Origin: Paenibacillaceae bacterium
Lineage (GTDB): Bacteria > Bacillota > Clostridia > Lachnospirales > Lachnospiraceae
Direction: 5' to 3'
NCBI GenBank assembly: GCA_015057705.1
Contig: SVDU01000002.1
Span: 186,001 to 250,000, forward strand
DNA: 64,000 nucleotides
Shown here piece after piece: positions 1 to 10,721 of this stretch. Position numbers and translations under genes: made by a program. Position 1 is the first letter of the stretch. Each line of letters opens with the position of its first letter. The notes under the pieces were generated by a model that had not been told where the DNA came from, did not search any database, and saw only the letters and a list, made by a program, of their open reading frames with translations.

Positions 1-397
1 CGGGATTTAAATAATACTTTGCGCCATTCTGATCCGAATACCAGCCTGTGACCATGTGTCCCCCCTGGTCAAAGCGGTACCATCTGCCGTTTATAAATTT
101 CCAGCAGTTAGAAGGCCATGTGCCGTCACTGTACTGAAACCACCAGCCTGCAGGACTGTAATACCACCCTCTTCCAGTACTGCGGTTTCCCGGACCATCA
201 TCATCTTCATCCTCATCATCCCAGAAGTCAAAATAATCATCTGAGTTACCTGGTCCGCCGATTTTGGTGCCGGAACCATTCCATCCTGGAAAATCCCTGG
301 CAGTCTGGCCATTATCCGCCCATGCATTCATGGACAGCAGGATTATCATTCCTGACAAGGCTGCTGCCCATACTAATTTTTTTCTTACCCCTTTCAT
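1..397 (-). CDS. Secreted cell-wall-binding repeat protein (N-terminal part, cut by window edge)
   Basis: The reading frame opens with an ATG after a GGGAGAAGG ribosome site and stays open for 132 codons to the window edge, so only the N-terminus is present. Residues 1-27 look like a signal peptide (MKGVRKK, a hydrophobic run, then MNAWA-D). A low-complexity acidic stretch (DDEDEDDD) follows. From about residue 80 there are aromatic/glycine repeats (GRWYRFDQGGHMVTGWY, then NGAKYYLNP) typical of choline/cell-wall-binding repeats. These repeats anchor secreted proteins to teichoic acids or the wall. The catalytic or functional domain, if any, lies outside the window. Confidence 0.75.
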   Translation of the reverse strand, partial: MKGVRKKLVWAAALSGMIILLSMNAWADNGQTARDFPGWNGSGTKIGGPGNSDDYFDFWDDEDEDDDGPGNRSTGRGWYYSPAGWWFQYSDGTWPSNCWKFINGRWYRFDQGGHMVTGWYSDQNGAKYYLNP

Positions 398-435
398 ACC
401 TTCTCCCTTCTCCGTAACATGTACTTTCAAAGGCT

Positions 436-1569
436 TTATTTAAAAAGTCCCTTCTTTTTATGTTTATCACTGTCCGGGTTCCCGTTCATGGCTTCATCGA
501 AATTCTTCAAAGCTTCTTTTTGTGCCTCTGTAAGACGTTCCGGTACGGAAACCACCAATGTAACATAGTGATCGCCTCTGACAGCACGGTTACGTAAAGT
601 AGGAACGCCTTTTCCTTTTAAGCGTACCTTGGTGTCTGTCTGGGTTCCTGATTTCACTTCGTATTCTACATCGCCGTCTACGGTTTTTATCAGGATAGTG
701 CCGCCAAGTGCTGCTTTTGCAAAGGAAATGGGTACCGTGGAGAAAATGCTGGTATCCTGGCGTTTAAATATTGGGTGATTGGAAACCACTGCTTCAACCA
801 GAAGGTCTCCCCTCTCTCCGCCATTGGTGCCAGGCTCCCCAGCTCCAGCCAGTCTTACGGACTGTCCGTTGTCAATTCCGGCAGGAATGGTGACTTTGAT
901 CTTCTTTCTCTTTGTGATATATCCTGTACCATAGCAGTCCGGACATTTTTCCTTAATCACCTTACCGGTACCGCCGCAGTCCGGGCAGGTCTGTACGTTC
1001 TGAATCTGACCAAAGAAGGACTGCTGGGTGTACATAATCTTGCCTTTCCCGTTACATTTGGGACAGGTTACCGGTGATGTGCCCGCTTTTGCACCGCTTC
1101 CATGGCAGGAAGCACACTCTTCCTTAAAATTGATCTCGATCTCCCGTTCGCAGCCGAAAATCGCTTCTTCAAAGCTGATGCGGATGCTGGTTCTGATGTT
1201 TGCTCCCTTTAACGGGCCGTTATACTGGGCGCTTCTTCTACCGCCGCCAAAGATATCTCCAAAAATATCTCCGAAAATATCTCCCATATCGGAGCCGTTA
1301 AAATCGAAACCGCCAAAGCCGCCTGCTCCGCCGCTTCCATCAAATGCAGCTGAGCCAAACTGGTCATACTGGCGTCTCTTGTCCGGATCGCTTAAAACAC
1401 TGTAAGCTTCAGAAGCCTGTTTGAATTTCTCTGCAGCGGCAGTATCTCCAGGGTTCGTGTCCGGATGGTATTTTTTAGCCAATGCTCGATAGGCCTTCTT
1501 AAGTGCTGCATCATCTGCATCTTTGGAAACGCCAAGGATTTCATAATAATCTTTTTTACTTTCTGCCAT
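436..1569 (-). CDS. dnaJ: Chaperone protein DnaJ (Hsp40)
   Basis: DnaJ is the co-chaperone that delivers unfolded clients to DnaK and stimulates its ATPase. The N-terminal J domain carries the HPD motif (YHPDTNPGD). A Gly/Phe-rich segment follows, with [10 protein letters not shown] repeats. The central zinc-binding domain has four CxxCxGxG units ([32 protein letters not shown]), and the C-terminal client-binding domains are complete. The ATG at 1569 ([12 protein letters not shown]) is preferred over the one at 1587, because a GAGAGG ribosome site sits about 10 nt before it and the upstream ATG overlaps that site. It is the last gene of the hrcA-grpE-dnaK-dnaJ operon and is 377 residues long, normal for the family. 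Confidence 0.97.
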   Translation of the reverse strand: MAESKKDYYEILGVSKDADDAALKKAYRALAKKYHPDTNPGDTAAAEKFKQASEAYSVLSDPDKRRQYDQFGSAAFDGSGGAGGFGGFDFNGSDMGDIFGDIFGDIFGGGRRSAQYNGPLKGANIRTSIRISFEEAIFGCEREIEINFKEECASCHGSGAKAGTSPVTCPKCNGKGKIMYTQQSFFGQIQNVQTCPDCGGTGKVIKEKCPDCYGTGYITKRKKIKVTIPAGIDNGQSVRLAGAGEPGTNGGERGDLLVEAVVSNHPIFKRQDTSIFSTVPISFAKAALGGTILIKTVDGDVEYEVKSGTQTDTKVRLKGKGVPTLRNRAVRGDHYVTLVVSVPERLTEAQKEALKNFDEAMNGNPDSDKHKKKGLFK

Positions 1570-1610
1570 CTTAGGTCTACCTCTCATAATTGTAAGGAAT
1601 TTATTCCTGC

Positions 1611-1642
1611 GGAAAAAGTGCTGTATTCCTACAACACTTTCC
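1611..1642 (-). other. Hairpin in the dnaK-dnaJ spacer
   Basis: An inverted repeat of about 13 bp (arms around 1611-1625 and 1630-1642, with one G.T pair and small offsets) lies in the 99-nt gap between dnaK and dnaJ. On the transcribed strand it is not followed by a clean T-run. It could be a processing site or a weak attenuator that lowers dnaJ expression relative to dnaK; this is inference. Confidence 0.3.
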
Positions 1643-1668
1643 CCAAAGCCCTGTCAATCGACTTAATA

Positions 1669-3540
<1,872 letters not shown>

Positions 3541-3580
3541 CTATTTTATAAACAAAATTGTGAGAGTTTCTGATTTATTA

Positions 3581-4228
3581 TTAATTAGCTACCTGAACCA
3601 TGGAGTGTCTTACCACGGTATCCCGATAGGTGTAACCTTTTTGAAGTTCCTGGGAAACTACATTCTCTCCAAGAGAATCATCCTCCACATGCATAACCGC
3701 ATTGTGGTAATTGGGGTCAAATGGCATTCCAACCGCTTCGATTGGCTTAACCCCTGCTTCATCCAGAGTTTTCATCAGCTGCTTATAGATCTTTTCCATA
3801 CCATCAGCGAAAGGTGATTCCTTATCCGCTTCCGGAATCGCTGCCAGGCCCCGCTCAAAATTATCAACTACGGGGAGAATTCTCTCTATAATGTCCTTAG
3901 CTCCGATTTCAAACATGGCAGATTTTTCTTTTTCAGTGCGTTTTCTAAAATTATCAAATTCAGCCATGGATCTTTGAAGGCGGTCTGTAAGCTCCTCAAT
4001 CTTCTCATCTTTCGGATCTTTTTTCTCTTTCTTCTTACCGAAAAAGCCTTTCTTTTCCGGCTCCTCTTTTGCATCGCCTTCAGACTCTGCTGTCTCTTCC
4101 TGTTCCTGTGAACATTCTTCCTTACAGTCGCAAGTAACGTCTATCTCTTTTTCAGAGGAAACGGCATCTTCCTGATTTGTCGTCTCTTCTGCCAGATTCT
4201 CGTCTGTTTTAACATCTTCCATGCTCAA
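3581..4228 (-). CDS. grpE: GrpE, nucleotide exchange factor for DnaK
   Basis: GrpE releases ADP from DnaK. The first 65 residues are an acidic, Lys/Glu-rich unstructured tail. A long coiled coil (about 68-110, IEELTDRLQRSMAEFDNFRKRTEKEK) follows, and then the beta-domain with the family signature ending GYTYRDTVVRHSMVQVA. The start is uncertain. A TTG at 4228 has an AAAGGG site about 7 nt upstream; an ATG two codons later (4222) is also possible. The gene begins 11 nt after the hrcA stop, so the two are probably translationally linked. Confidence 0.96.
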   Translation of the reverse strand: MSMEDVKTDENLAEETTNQEDAVSSEKEIDVTCDCKEECSQEQEETAESEGDAKEEPEKKGFFGKKKEKKDPKDEKIEELTDRLQRSMAEFDNFRKRTEKEKSAMFEIGAKDIIERILPVVDNFERGLAAIPEADKESPFADGMEKIYKQLMKTLDEAGVKPIEAVGMPFDPNYHNAVMHVEDDSLGENVVSQELQKGYTYRDTVVRHSMVQVAN

Positions 4229-4239
4229 TATTCTACCCT

Positions 4240-5289
4240 TTACCTTTCATCTTTTTTCAAAATGGTATCCAGCTGGGTCATTAAATTCCTCAGCGTATTG
4301 AGTACCTTTTCATAATCCATTCGCTTGGGGCCGATGATACCGATGGTACCTCTTAAGCCTTCCCCAAGTTCATAGTTGGCGGTAACGATACTGCAGTCCT
4401 TCATCGTCTGTACAGGTGCTTCATCTCCGATGTACACCTGGATTCCGGAGCTGCTTTCTGAACTGTTTACATCATCAACCAGTTCCTGAAGTAGTTCCTT
4501 CTGTTCCAGCGCACCGATTAACTGACTCGCTTTTTCTCCGTCGCTTAATTCGGGATATTTAAAAATATTGGTTGCTCCGCTGGTATAAATCTGAAGATCC
4601 TCATCATCGGCTCTGATGGCTGCTGCCACCTCCGATAATACCCGGTCCACCACTTCACTGTGGGGACCTGCCTGGGTCTTTAACCTGCTGATCACTTCTA
4701 AATTGATCTCTTCTATAGAAAGCCCGTTTAAAGCATTATTTAAAAGAATGTTAAGATTCAATATTCCTTCGTCGCTCAGTTCTGAACGAATGGGGATTAT
4801 GGTGTTCTTTATGATATTGCCTTCCACCACAATTACCACAAGCAGTTTTTCCTCATCTACCTTGGACAGCTGGATAAACTTTAACTTGTTATGATGGTAC
4901 TGGGGCGCACTGATCATGGCTGCATAGTTGGTATTCTGGGCAAGCAGCTTTGCTACCTGCTTTAACATGGATTCTACCCGGTCCACACGCTTTATCATTA
5001 ATTCTTTAATCTCTGTAAACTCATCTTCCTTTTCCTGAAGAATGGTGTTCACATAGAAGCGGTATCCCTTATCGGAAGGAATTCTTCCTGCAGAAGTATG
5101 GGGCTGCATAATATAACCCATCTCTTCCAGATCAGACATCTCATTCCGGATGGTGGCGGAGCTTAAATTCAAGTCCGTATATTTTGAAATCGTACGGGAT
5201 CCTACCGGTTCACCTGTTTCCAGATAAGTTTTAATAATCGCTTTTAATATAATGATCTTCCGTCCATCCAGTTGATCCTTATCATCCAA
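4240..5289 (-). CDS. hrcA: Heat-inducible transcription repressor HrcA
   Basis: HrcA binds CIRCE operators and represses class I heat-shock genes; GroEL maintains its activity. The N-terminal winged helix (residues 1-70, with SSATIRNEMSDLEEMGYIMQPHTSAGRIPSDKGYRFYV) is the family signature. A GAF-like domain and the dimerisation region complete the 349 residues. The start is a TTG (TTG GAT GAT AAG) with an AAAGGAG site 9 nt upstream; the nearby ATG is out of frame. A perfect CIRCE lies just upstream, so the gene represses its own operon. Confidence 0.97.
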   Translation of the reverse strand: MDDKDQLDGRKIIILKAIIKTYLETGEPVGSRTISKYTDLNLSSATIRNEMSDLEEMGYIMQPHTSAGRIPSDKGYRFYVNTILQEKEDEFTEIKELMIKRVDRVESMLKQVAKLLAQNTNYAAMISAPQYHHNKLKFIQLSKVDEEKLLVVIVVEGNIIKNTIIPIRSELSDEGILNLNILLNNALNGLSIEEINLEVISRLKTQAGPHSEVVDRVLSEVAAAIRADDEDLQIYTSGATNIFKYPELSDGEKASQLIGALEQKELLQELVDDVNSSESSSGIQVYIGDEAPVQTMKDCSIVTANYELGEGLRGTIGIIGPKRMDYEKVLNTLRNLMTQLDTILKKDER

Positions 5290-5317
5290 ACTGCCACTCT
5301 CCTTTCAGAGGTATTTG

Positions 5318-5344
5318 TTAGCACTCGACGTTTAGGAGTGCTAA
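5318..5344 (-). promoter_or_regulatory. CIRCE operator (HrcA binding site)
   Basis: A perfect TTAGCACTC-N9-GAGTGCTAA inverted repeat sits 29 nt before the hrcA start and directly downstream of the promoter. It matches the CIRCE consensus at all 18 arm positions, so HrcA autoregulation of hrcA-grpE-dnaK-dnaJ is expected. Confidence 0.97.
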
Positions 5345-5358
5345 CATCTTCTTTCCAT

Positions 5359-5387
5359 AATATATTCTTTTTTTCTACATTTGTCAA
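5359..5387 (-). promoter_or_regulatory. Vegetative promoter of the hrcA-grpE-dnaK-dnaJ operon
   Basis: On the minus strand TTGACA (5387-5382) and TATATT (5364-5359) are separated by exactly 17 nt. The CIRCE operator begins 14 nt downstream, covering the start of transcription, as expected for HrcA repression. Confidence 0.85.
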
Positions 5388-5485
5388 TACATTCCTGAAA
5401 ATTTTTAAATGAAGTTTTTGTGACCTGCATGTACATTTTATCTCAATTTTCTATCAAATATTACAAAGCCTATGACATTTTTTTC

Positions 5486-5513
5486 TTGACATTTAACACT
5501 TTTGTAATATAAT
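5486..5513 (+). promoter_or_regulatory. Promoter of the first 3D-domain gene
   Basis: TTGACA (5486-5491) and TATAAT (5508-5513) are 16 nt apart, about 40 nt before the coding start at 5555. Confidence 0.8.
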
Positions 5514-5554
5514 GGTAATTGATACACCATAACAACACGATTGCGAGGTAAATC

Positions 5555-6121
5555 ATGATTAGTTTTTCAAGACGATTCCGGATCACCGGATTTCTGACAC
5601 TCCTTTGTATTCTGCTGTTATCCACTACTGCAATGGCTGCCCAGACGGCTGATAGCCAGAGTACAGCAAGCCAACAGTCAGGGAGTGTAGATACGGATAA
5701 GCAAATGAAAAAGAACAGTACCGAAACGGTTGCTACTGCAAGTGACGCTACGATGAGCGATGAGGTAGGACCGGGCATAGAAAAGAAAGAACTGCCAGAA
5801 GAAAAAGCACCCACAGGTCCGGTTTTTGAAAGAGGAGCATCTCTGGGAATATTCTCTGCAACAGCCTACTGCCCCAGCAGCTCAGGAAGACAGCAGAAGA
5901 CTTACTCCGGAACCATACCACAACCGCTGCACACATTATCTGCAGATCTTACTGTACTGCCACTTGGATCAAAGGTCATGATTGATGGCGTTGTCTATAC
6001 GGTGGAAGATACCGGAAGCGGTATCAGAGGAAACAAAGTGGATATCTATTTCGGAAGCCGGGGAGAAGCTCTCGCTTTCGGAAGACAGTCAAAAGAGATA
6101 TTTGCCGTAATAGAAAGATAA
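5555..6121 (+). CDS. Secreted 3D-domain protein, putative peptidoglycan-active enzyme
   Basis: This 188-residue protein has a cleavable-looking signal peptide (residues 1-30: basic N-terminus, LLCILLLSTTAMAA). A Ser/Thr/Gln/Glu-rich linker runs to about residue 90. The C-terminal half is a 3D domain, named for its three conserved aspartates. Here they are visible in LSADLTVLPLGSKVMIDG, VEDTGSGIRG and NKVDIYFGS. The same fold occurs in MltA-like lytic transglycosylases and Rpf/YabE-type factors, so a wall-remodelling role is likely but the substrate is unknown. It has its own promoter and terminator. The paralogue at 6350 follows it in the same direction. Confidence 0.88.
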   Translation: MISFSRRFRITGFLTLLCILLLSTTAMAAQTADSQSTASQQSGSVDTDKQMKKNSTETVATASDATMSDEVGPGIEKKELPEEKAPTGPVFERGASLGIFSATAYCPSSSGRQQKTYSGTIPQPLHTLSADLTVLPLGSKVMIDGVVYTVEDTGSGIRGNKVDIYFGSRGEALAFGRQSKEIFAVIER

Positions 6122-6143
6122 TAAATTATTGTCCATATATGTT

Positions 6144-6181
6144 GCCGGAAAGCGGATTTCCCCTTTCCGGCAGCTTTTTTT
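6144..6181 (+). terminator. Rho-independent terminator after the first 3D gene
   Basis: GCCGGAAAG (6144-6152) pairs with CTTTCCGGC (6163-6171), followed by a run of seven T. Confidence 0.9.
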
Positions 6182-6223
6182 ATGCAAAAAATCCTGATGC
6201 CGGTTAGATAAAGTTATAAAAAC

Positions 6224-6251
6224 TTGACAAATATGGAAAAAAGTGTAAAAT
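6224..6251 (+). promoter_or_regulatory. Promoter of the second 3D-domain gene
   Basis: TTGACA (6224-6229) and TAAAAT (6246-6251) are 16 nt apart. The start codon lies about 95 nt downstream, so the mRNA has an AT-rich leader in which no recognised riboswitch was seen. Confidence 0.7.
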
Positions 6252-6349
6252 AATTACTTGTACCTCATTTATTACAAATCTGTTACATATATTTATATTA
6301 TATTAATTTATATGTACTTTTTGTAAAAAAGAAAGGAAGTAATTATTAC

Positions 6350-7060
6350 ATGAATAAAACAAAGAAATTACAATGGTTCCTCGGAACATTACTAATGATA
6401 GCATTTTATACAATATCACCCGTTTATGTCCTTGCAGGGCAGACCCCGGGGATTATAGACGGTGCGGATGAGACCAGCATCCGTGGATGGGCCTGGAACA
6501 GCTCAGATCCCTCTTCCACCCAGGAGGTTAAGGTCATCATTACCAATCAGGCAACCGGAAGTGTTGTGGGAGAACTGACTGCTTCTGCAACAAAATACAG
6601 AGAGGATCTGGCTGATCAGGGCACCGGCACTGGAAATTACGGTTTTGAAGTAACCGCTCCCTGGAACAGTTATGGGGACGGCTCCTATCTTGTGGAAGCT
6701 TATGCGGGCGGACAGAAGCTTTCCGGCTCCAGGGTATATGGTGTTGGTTCCTTTACTTCTTCAAACGGGCTACGTTCTCTTGGAATGTTCAGGACCACAG
6801 CTTACTGCCCATGCAGAAGCTGCTCAGGCAGATGGGGAGGAAGAACCAGTACGGGCACGGTGGCCACTGCAGGCCATACCATTTCCGTTGATCCAAGAGT
6901 GATTCCTTATGGTAGCCGTCTTATGATCGGCGGAGTGATTTATACAGCTGAGGATTGCGGCAGTGGAGTAAGAGGGAATCATATTGATATCTTTTTTAAT
7001 ACCCATGGAGAGACCCGGGCTTATGGCACCAGGAGTATGGAGGTATTTCTGGTTCAGTGA
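6350..7060 (+). CDS. Secreted 3D-domain protein with an N-terminal Ig-like module
   Basis: The 236-residue product has a signal peptide (residues 1-30, ending VLAGQ). A beta-rich module of about 100 residues follows (GIIDGADETSIRGWAWNSSDPSSTQEVKVII, ending SRVYGVG); its pattern resembles bacterial Ig-like or carbohydrate-adhesion domains. The C-terminal 3D domain starts at GMFRTTAYCPCRSCSGRWGG. It keeps the three-aspartate pattern in VDPRVIPYGSRLMIGG, AEDCGSGVRG and NHIDIFFN. It probably acts on or binds peptidoglycan outside the membrane. Compared with its neighbour at 5555 it has gained the N-terminal module, and it has Cys pairs in the 3D domain. Confidence 0.88.
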   Translation: MNKTKKLQWFLGTLLMIAFYTISPVYVLAGQTPGIIDGADETSIRGWAWNSSDPSSTQEVKVIITNQATGSVVGELTASATKYREDLADQGTGTGNYGFEVTAPWNSYGDGSYLVEAYAGGQKLSGSRVYGVGSFTSSNGLRSLGMFRTTAYCPCRSCSGRWGGRTSTGTVATAGHTISVDPRVIPYGSRLMIGGVIYTAEDCGSGVRGNHIDIFFNTHGETRAYGTRSMEVFLVQ

Positions 7061-7081
7061 TGAAGCTTTATAATAGAATAA

Positions 7082-7123
7082 GGGGTCTGCAAAGAAAGTA
7101 ATTGTTCTCTCTTTGCAGACCCC
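7082..7123. terminator. Bidirectional terminator between the 3D gene and hemW
   Basis: A 14-bp perfect stem (GGGGTCTGCAAAGA at 7082-7095 against 7110-7123) lies in the short gap between two convergent genes. T-runs on either side are weak, but position and stem strength fit a shared terminator. Confidence 0.7.
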
Positions 7124-7128
7124 ATATG

Positions 7129-8343
7129 TTACAATAAAAACTGGCTCATAACGTAATTGCTGATATCAATTCCCCGTTCTGTAAGGCGGTAAAATCCTTC
7201 CTTTAATTCCATCAGGCCTTCCTGCTCCAGTTTATCAAGGATGGGGCCATATACGTGGCGTATATTCTGACCGAAACTGCTGACAAACCCATGAGCAGAT
7301 ACTCCTTCTATCAGGCGGAGACCTAAAAACATATACTCCTCCATCTTTCCTTCTATGGAGAGATGTTCAAACTCCTGTCTTAAAAGCTTGTCAAACTCTC
7401 CTTTTTTTCCAAAACTGCCATTGATATAATCCTGAAAACTGGCTGTGTTATGATAACGGCAGCCATCCATATAGGAAGAAGATCCAAGTCCCAGACCCAA
7501 ATATTCCACTCCTGTCCAGTAGCCGATGTTATGTCTGCATTCATATCCTTTTCTGGAATAGTTGGAAATCTCGTACCGCTCATATCCCTGTTCTTTTAAG
7601 TACTCTCTGGTCAGATAATACATCTCTCTCTCCATGTCTTCGTCAGGAAGCTCAGGAAGAGACATCAGGCGCCGCCGTTCCTCTCTTGTCATAGAATCAT
7701 TATCCATCTCCACATGATCTCCATAACGGTCATAGAACGGGGTTCCTTCCTCAACGATGAGGCTGTATGCCGATATATGCTCTGGCTTTAACATGGTAAC
7801 CTTTTTTAATGTATTCTTCCAGGATTCCACTGTCTGACCGGGAATGGCTGAGATTAAATCCACATTTACGTTGTCAAATCCCGCCATGCGCACTCTCTGA
7901 TAGCTTTTTAAAAACTCATCGTAGGTGTGTATCCTGCCAAGATAGCCAAGTTCTTTATCGTCAGCTGACTGAAGTCCCATACTGATCCTGTTTACTCCGG
8001 CACGTTTGTACTGAATGAGTGCCTCAGAGGTAACGGTTCCCGGATTGGCTTCCAGGGTAATCTCTGCCTCCGGATGAATGTCAAACTGACTGTTTAATGC
8101 GTTAAGAATGGCAGTTATCTGATTCATTTCCAGAATAGAGGGTGTTCCTCCCCCGATAAATATACTGATGACCTGATATTCTCTGGTATATGCACTCTGG
8201 TATTTTATCTCTTCCAGCAGCTGTTCTGTATATTCCTGCTGCATCCGTTTGTTTCCGGGAAATGATAAGAAATCACAGTAAGCGCATTTACGTGCACAAA
8301 ACGGGATGTGCACGTAAATCTCCATATTTTTTTTATTCATCAT
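7129..8343 (-). CDS. hemW: HemW-like radical SAM heme chaperone / coproporphyrinogen III oxidase homologue
   Basis: The 404-residue protein has the radical SAM cluster motif [10 protein letters not shown] (CX3CX2C) near residue 18 and the GGGTPS motif ([11 protein letters not shown]). A HemN-type C-terminal domain with a winged helix ([13 protein letters not shown]) follows. The absence of the extra cysteine of true HemN and the genomic neighbour lepA fit HemW, which inserts heme into proteins; oxidase activity is not implied. The start overlaps the lepA stop (ATGATGAATAA), so translation is coupled; an internal ATG at 8325 is an alternative. Confidence 0.93.
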   Translation of the reverse strand: MMNKKNMEIYVHIPFCARKCAYCDFLSFPGNKRMQQEYTEQLLEEIKYQSAYTREYQVISIFIGGGTPSILEMNQITAILNALNSQFDIHPEAEITLEANPGTVTSEALIQYKRAGVNRISMGLQSADDKELGYLGRIHTYDEFLKSYQRVRMAGFDNVNVDLISAIPGQTVESWKNTLKKVTMLKPEHISAYSLIVEEGTPFYDRYGDHVEMDNDSMTREERRRLMSLPELPDEDMEREMYYLTREYLKEQGYERYEISNYSRKGYECRHNIGYWTGVEYLGLGLGSSSYMDGCRYHNTASFQDYINGSFGKKGEFDKLLRQEFEHLSIEGKMEEYMFLGLRLIEGVSAHGFVSSFGQNIRHVYGPILDKLEQEGLMELKEGFYRLTERGIDISNYVMSQFLL

Positions 8344-10147
8344 CTAATTTCAGTACGCTCATAAATGCCTTCTGCGGTATCTCAACGTTACCGACCTGGC
8401 GCATACGTTTTTTACCTTCTTTCTGCTTTTCAAGAAGTTTTTTCTTACGTGAAATATCACCGCCGTAACATTTGGCAAGTACATCTTTTCTCATGGCTTT
8501 TACTGTCTCGCGGGCAATGATCTTGCCGCCGATGGCTGCCTGAATGGGAATTTCAAAAAGCTGTCTGGGAATCTCATCTTTAAGCTTTTCACACATTCTT
8601 CTGCCGCGCTCATAGGCGGATTCTGCATGTACAATAAAGGAAAGTGCATCCACTTCTTCTTTGTTGACTAATATATCCAGCTTTACCAGTTCAGACTTTT
8701 CATAGCCTTTCAGCTCGTAATCGAAGGAAGCATAGCCTCTGGAACGGGATTTCAGTGCATCAAAGAAATCGTAGATGATCTCATTTAACGGAAGTTCATA
8801 TTTTAGCAAAGCTCTGGTGGCTTCCATATATTCCATTCCAAGATAAACACCACGGCGTTCCTGACAAAGCTTCATAATGGCTCCTACAAATTCCGTAGTT
8901 ACCATAATTTCTGCGCTGACAATGGGCTCCTCCATATATTCAATCTCGGTAGGATCAGGAAGATTGGAGGGATTGGTCAGTTCCAGTTTAGTCCCGTTCT
9001 TTTTGTATATATAATAAACAACACCAGGCGCTGTGGTCACAAGGTCTAAATTATATTCCCGCTCGAGACGCTCCTGAATGACTTCCAGATGAAGAAGCCC
9101 CAAAAATCCGCAGCGGAAACCAAAACCAAGGGCAAGAGATGTCTCCGGCTCAAAATATAATGAGGCATCGTTAAGCTGAAGCTTCTCGAGCGCCTCCCTC
9201 AGGTCATTGTAACGGGCTCCGTCCGAAGGATACAGACCACAGTACACCATAGATGTTACCTTTTTATAACCTGGTAGAGCGGATTTACAAGGCCTGTCCG
9301 CAAGGGTAATGGTATCTCCCACTGCTGTATCTTTCAAGTTTTTGATGCTGGCATTCAAATATCCAACCATACCTGCAGACAACTCTTCACAAGGCAAAAA
9401 CTGGCCTGCACCGAAATATCCGACTTCCACCACCTCTTCCACTGCACCGGAGGCCATCATGAGTACCTTATCTCCCTTTTTTACCCTTCCTTCCTTAACA
9501 CGGAAGAAAACGATGACTCCTTTGTAGGAATCATAAAGGGAATCAAAAATCAGGGCCTGAAGCGGTGCATCCGGATCACCGACTGGTGCCGGGATTTTCT
9601 CGACGATCGCTTCAAGCACAGCTTCTATATTAAGGCCTGTTTTGGCGGATATCCTTGGTGCATCATGAGCTTCAAGGCCAATAACATCTTCAATCTCCTC
9701 AACCACCCGTTCCGGTTCTGCACTGGGAAGATCTATTTTATTTAAAACCGGAAATACATCTAAATTGTGATCCAGTGCCATATAAACGTTTGCAAGGGTC
9801 TGGGCTTCGATTCCCTGTGAGGCATCCACTACCAAAACAGCGCCGTCACAGGCTGCCAGACTTCTTGAAACCTCATAATTAAAGTCAACATGACCCGGTG
9901 TGTCAATCATGTTAAAAATATATTCCTGTCCGTCATTTGCCTTATATACAGTACGAACTGCCTGGGCCTTGATGGTTATTCCGCGCTCCCGTTCCAGATC
10001 CATATTATCAAGAATCTGAGCCTGCATCTCTCTGCTTGTCAGCAGTCCTGTTTTCTCGATAATTCTGTCTGCGAGAGTTGATTTTCCGTGATCAATATGA
10101 GCAATAATGCAAAAATTACGTATTCTATTCTGCTGGGCAGCTGCCAT
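8333..10147 (-). CDS. lepA: Elongation factor 4 (LepA), ribosome back-translocase
   Basis: The 604-residue GTPase carries G1 [10 protein letters not shown]2 RGITI, G3 DTPGHVDF and G4 NKID, then the EF-G-like domains II, III and V. The LepA-specific C-terminal domain ([37 protein letters not shown]) is intact. It acts on stalled ribosomes. The gene heads a two-gene unit with hemW, an arrangement common in Firmicutes. Confidence 0.98.
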   Translation of the reverse strand: MAAAQQNRIRNFCIIAHIDHGKSTLADRIIEKTGLLTSREMQAQILDNMDLERERGITIKAQAVRTVYKANDGQEYIFNMIDTPGHVDFNYEVSRSLAACDGAVLVVDASQGIEAQTLANVYMALDHNLDVFPVLNKIDLPSAEPERVVEEIEDVIGLEAHDAPRISAKTGLNIEAVLEAIVEKIPAPVGDPDAPLQALIFDSLYDSYKGVIVFFRVKEGRVKKGDKVLMMASGAVEEVVEVGYFGAGQFLPCEELSAGMVGYLNASIKNLKDTAVGDTITLADRPCKSALPGYKKVTSMVYCGLYPSDGARYNDLREALEKLQLNDASLYFEPETSLALGFGFRCGFLGLLHLEVIQERLEREYNLDLVTTAPGVVYYIYKKNGTKLELTNPSNLPDPTEIEYMEEPIVSAEIMVTTEFVGAIMKLCQERRGVYLGMEYMEATRALLKYELPLNEIIYDFFDALKSRSRGYASFDYELKGYEKSELVKLDILVNKEEVDALSFIVHAESAYERGRRMCEKLKDEIPRQLFEIPIQAAIGGKIIARETVKAMRKDVLAKCYGGDISRKKKLLEKQKEGKKRMRQVGNVEIPQKAFMSVLKLDDE

Positions 10148-10269
10148 AAAATATAATCCTCTTTTCTGATGTTTCTGGTGTCTTCAAATATACCATTAAA
10201 ATTAACGGTTGTCCACCGGGAAAGCGTTGAAATTCCTGAATCATATACATTTCCTGTTACTAGTTTCGC

Positions 10270-10298
10270 TTGCAAATACAGGAATTATGTATTAGAAT
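10270..10298 (+). promoter_or_regulatory. Promoter of the antitoxin-like antisense RNA
   Basis: TTGCAA (10270-10275) and TAGAAT (10293-10298) are separated by exactly 17 nt. No open reading frame follows; a terminator ends the unit about 90 nt later, which is the layout of a small regulatory RNA. Confidence 0.65.
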
Positions 10299-10304
10299 AA
10301 TAGT

Positions 10305-10396
10305 AAAGAAACAACCGCCCCATTACAAGGGGTTGGCCAATTAAAAGAGTTGAAATTCCACCCTCGAACTCGCCAAAGTATACAAGGGTGGTTTTT
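10305..10396 (+). ncRNA. Putative type I antitoxin RNA (RatA-like arrangement)
   Basis: Transcription from the promoter at 10270-10298 would start near 10305. It would end at an intrinsic terminator made of CCACCCT (10358-10364), AGGGTGG (10385-10391) and five T. A second 5' hairpin is formed by the CAACC and GGTTG segments at 10312-10335. The RNA is convergent with the 27-residue toxin gene and would be complementary to the 3' untranslated part of its mRNA, as in TxpA/RatA. No coding capacity is seen. The exact ends are inferred from promoter and terminator. Confidence 0.65.
10312..10336 (-). terminator. Possible terminator of the toxin mRNA
   Basis: On the minus strand a CAACC...GGTTG hairpin with a CCCC/GGGG core is followed by TTTCTTT. 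It lies downstream of the toxin stop codon and inside the antisense RNA unit, so the two transcripts would overlap at their 3' ends. Confidence 0.45.
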
Positions 10397-10431
10397 CTCT
10401 GTCCATTTTCAGGACTCTAGAGAAAAATTTG

Positions 10432-10515
10432 CTACTTACAATTATAAAAAATAAAGGTAAGCAATGCTAAAATGAATGTACCAAAAGCCATAAGGTCTTT
10501 AAAGTCATATTTCAT
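10432..10515 (-). CDS. Holin-like membrane peptide, type I toxin (Hol_Tox family)
   Basis: A 27-codon frame (MKYDFKDLMAFGTFILALLT, then FIFYNCK) has a perfect GGAGGTGA ribosome site at 10521-10528. The peptide is one hydrophobic helix preceded by a short charged N-terminus. The LMAFGTFILALLTFI core is the hallmark of putative holin-like toxins of Firmicutes. Such peptides insert in the membrane and are silenced by an antisense RNA. A minus-strand promoter lies about 75 nt upstream and a convergent antisense RNA lies downstream, matching type I toxin-antitoxin loci. Toxicity itself is inferred. Confidence 0.8.
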   Translation of the reverse strand: MKYDFKDLMAFGTFILALLTFIFYNCK

Positions 10516-10587
10516 TCACATCACCTCCCATCTATGTAATGATGGAAGGCCAAAGCCCCTGCAGTGACACGATTGTTCCATGTTCTT

Positions 10588-10616
10588 ATGGTAACATATA
10601 CAAATTTAACATGCAA
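10588..10616 (-). promoter_or_regulatory. Candidate promoter of the toxin mRNA
   Basis: TTGCAT (10616-10611) and TACCAT (10593-10588) on the minus strand are 17 nt apart, giving a leader of about 65 nt before the toxin start. The -10 is imperfect. Confidence 0.45.
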
Positions 10617-10658
10617 TTGATTTTCCCCTCTGCAGATTACATTTTCAGAGAAGACTCA

Positions 10659-10701
10659 AAGCTGGATAAGCCTGATAACATAACAGGCTTCCAGCTTTTT
10701 T
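10659..10701. terminator. Hairpin terminator downstream of spoIIP
   Basis: AAGCTGG plus GCCTG pairs with CAGGC plus CCAGCTT (arms 10659-10673 and 10684-10697), with a small internal bulge. The T-run is on the plus-strand side, yet the only gene ending here is spoIIP on the minus strand. It probably ends spoIIP and also insulates the toxin unit. Confidence 0.6.
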
Positions 10702-10721
10702 ATTTACTACTATGTTGTTTG

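Noticed and set aside
6252..6349. Riboswitch in the leader of the second 3D gene
   Set aside because: The leader is A/T-rich without conserved motifs or strong hairpins that I could match to a known class.
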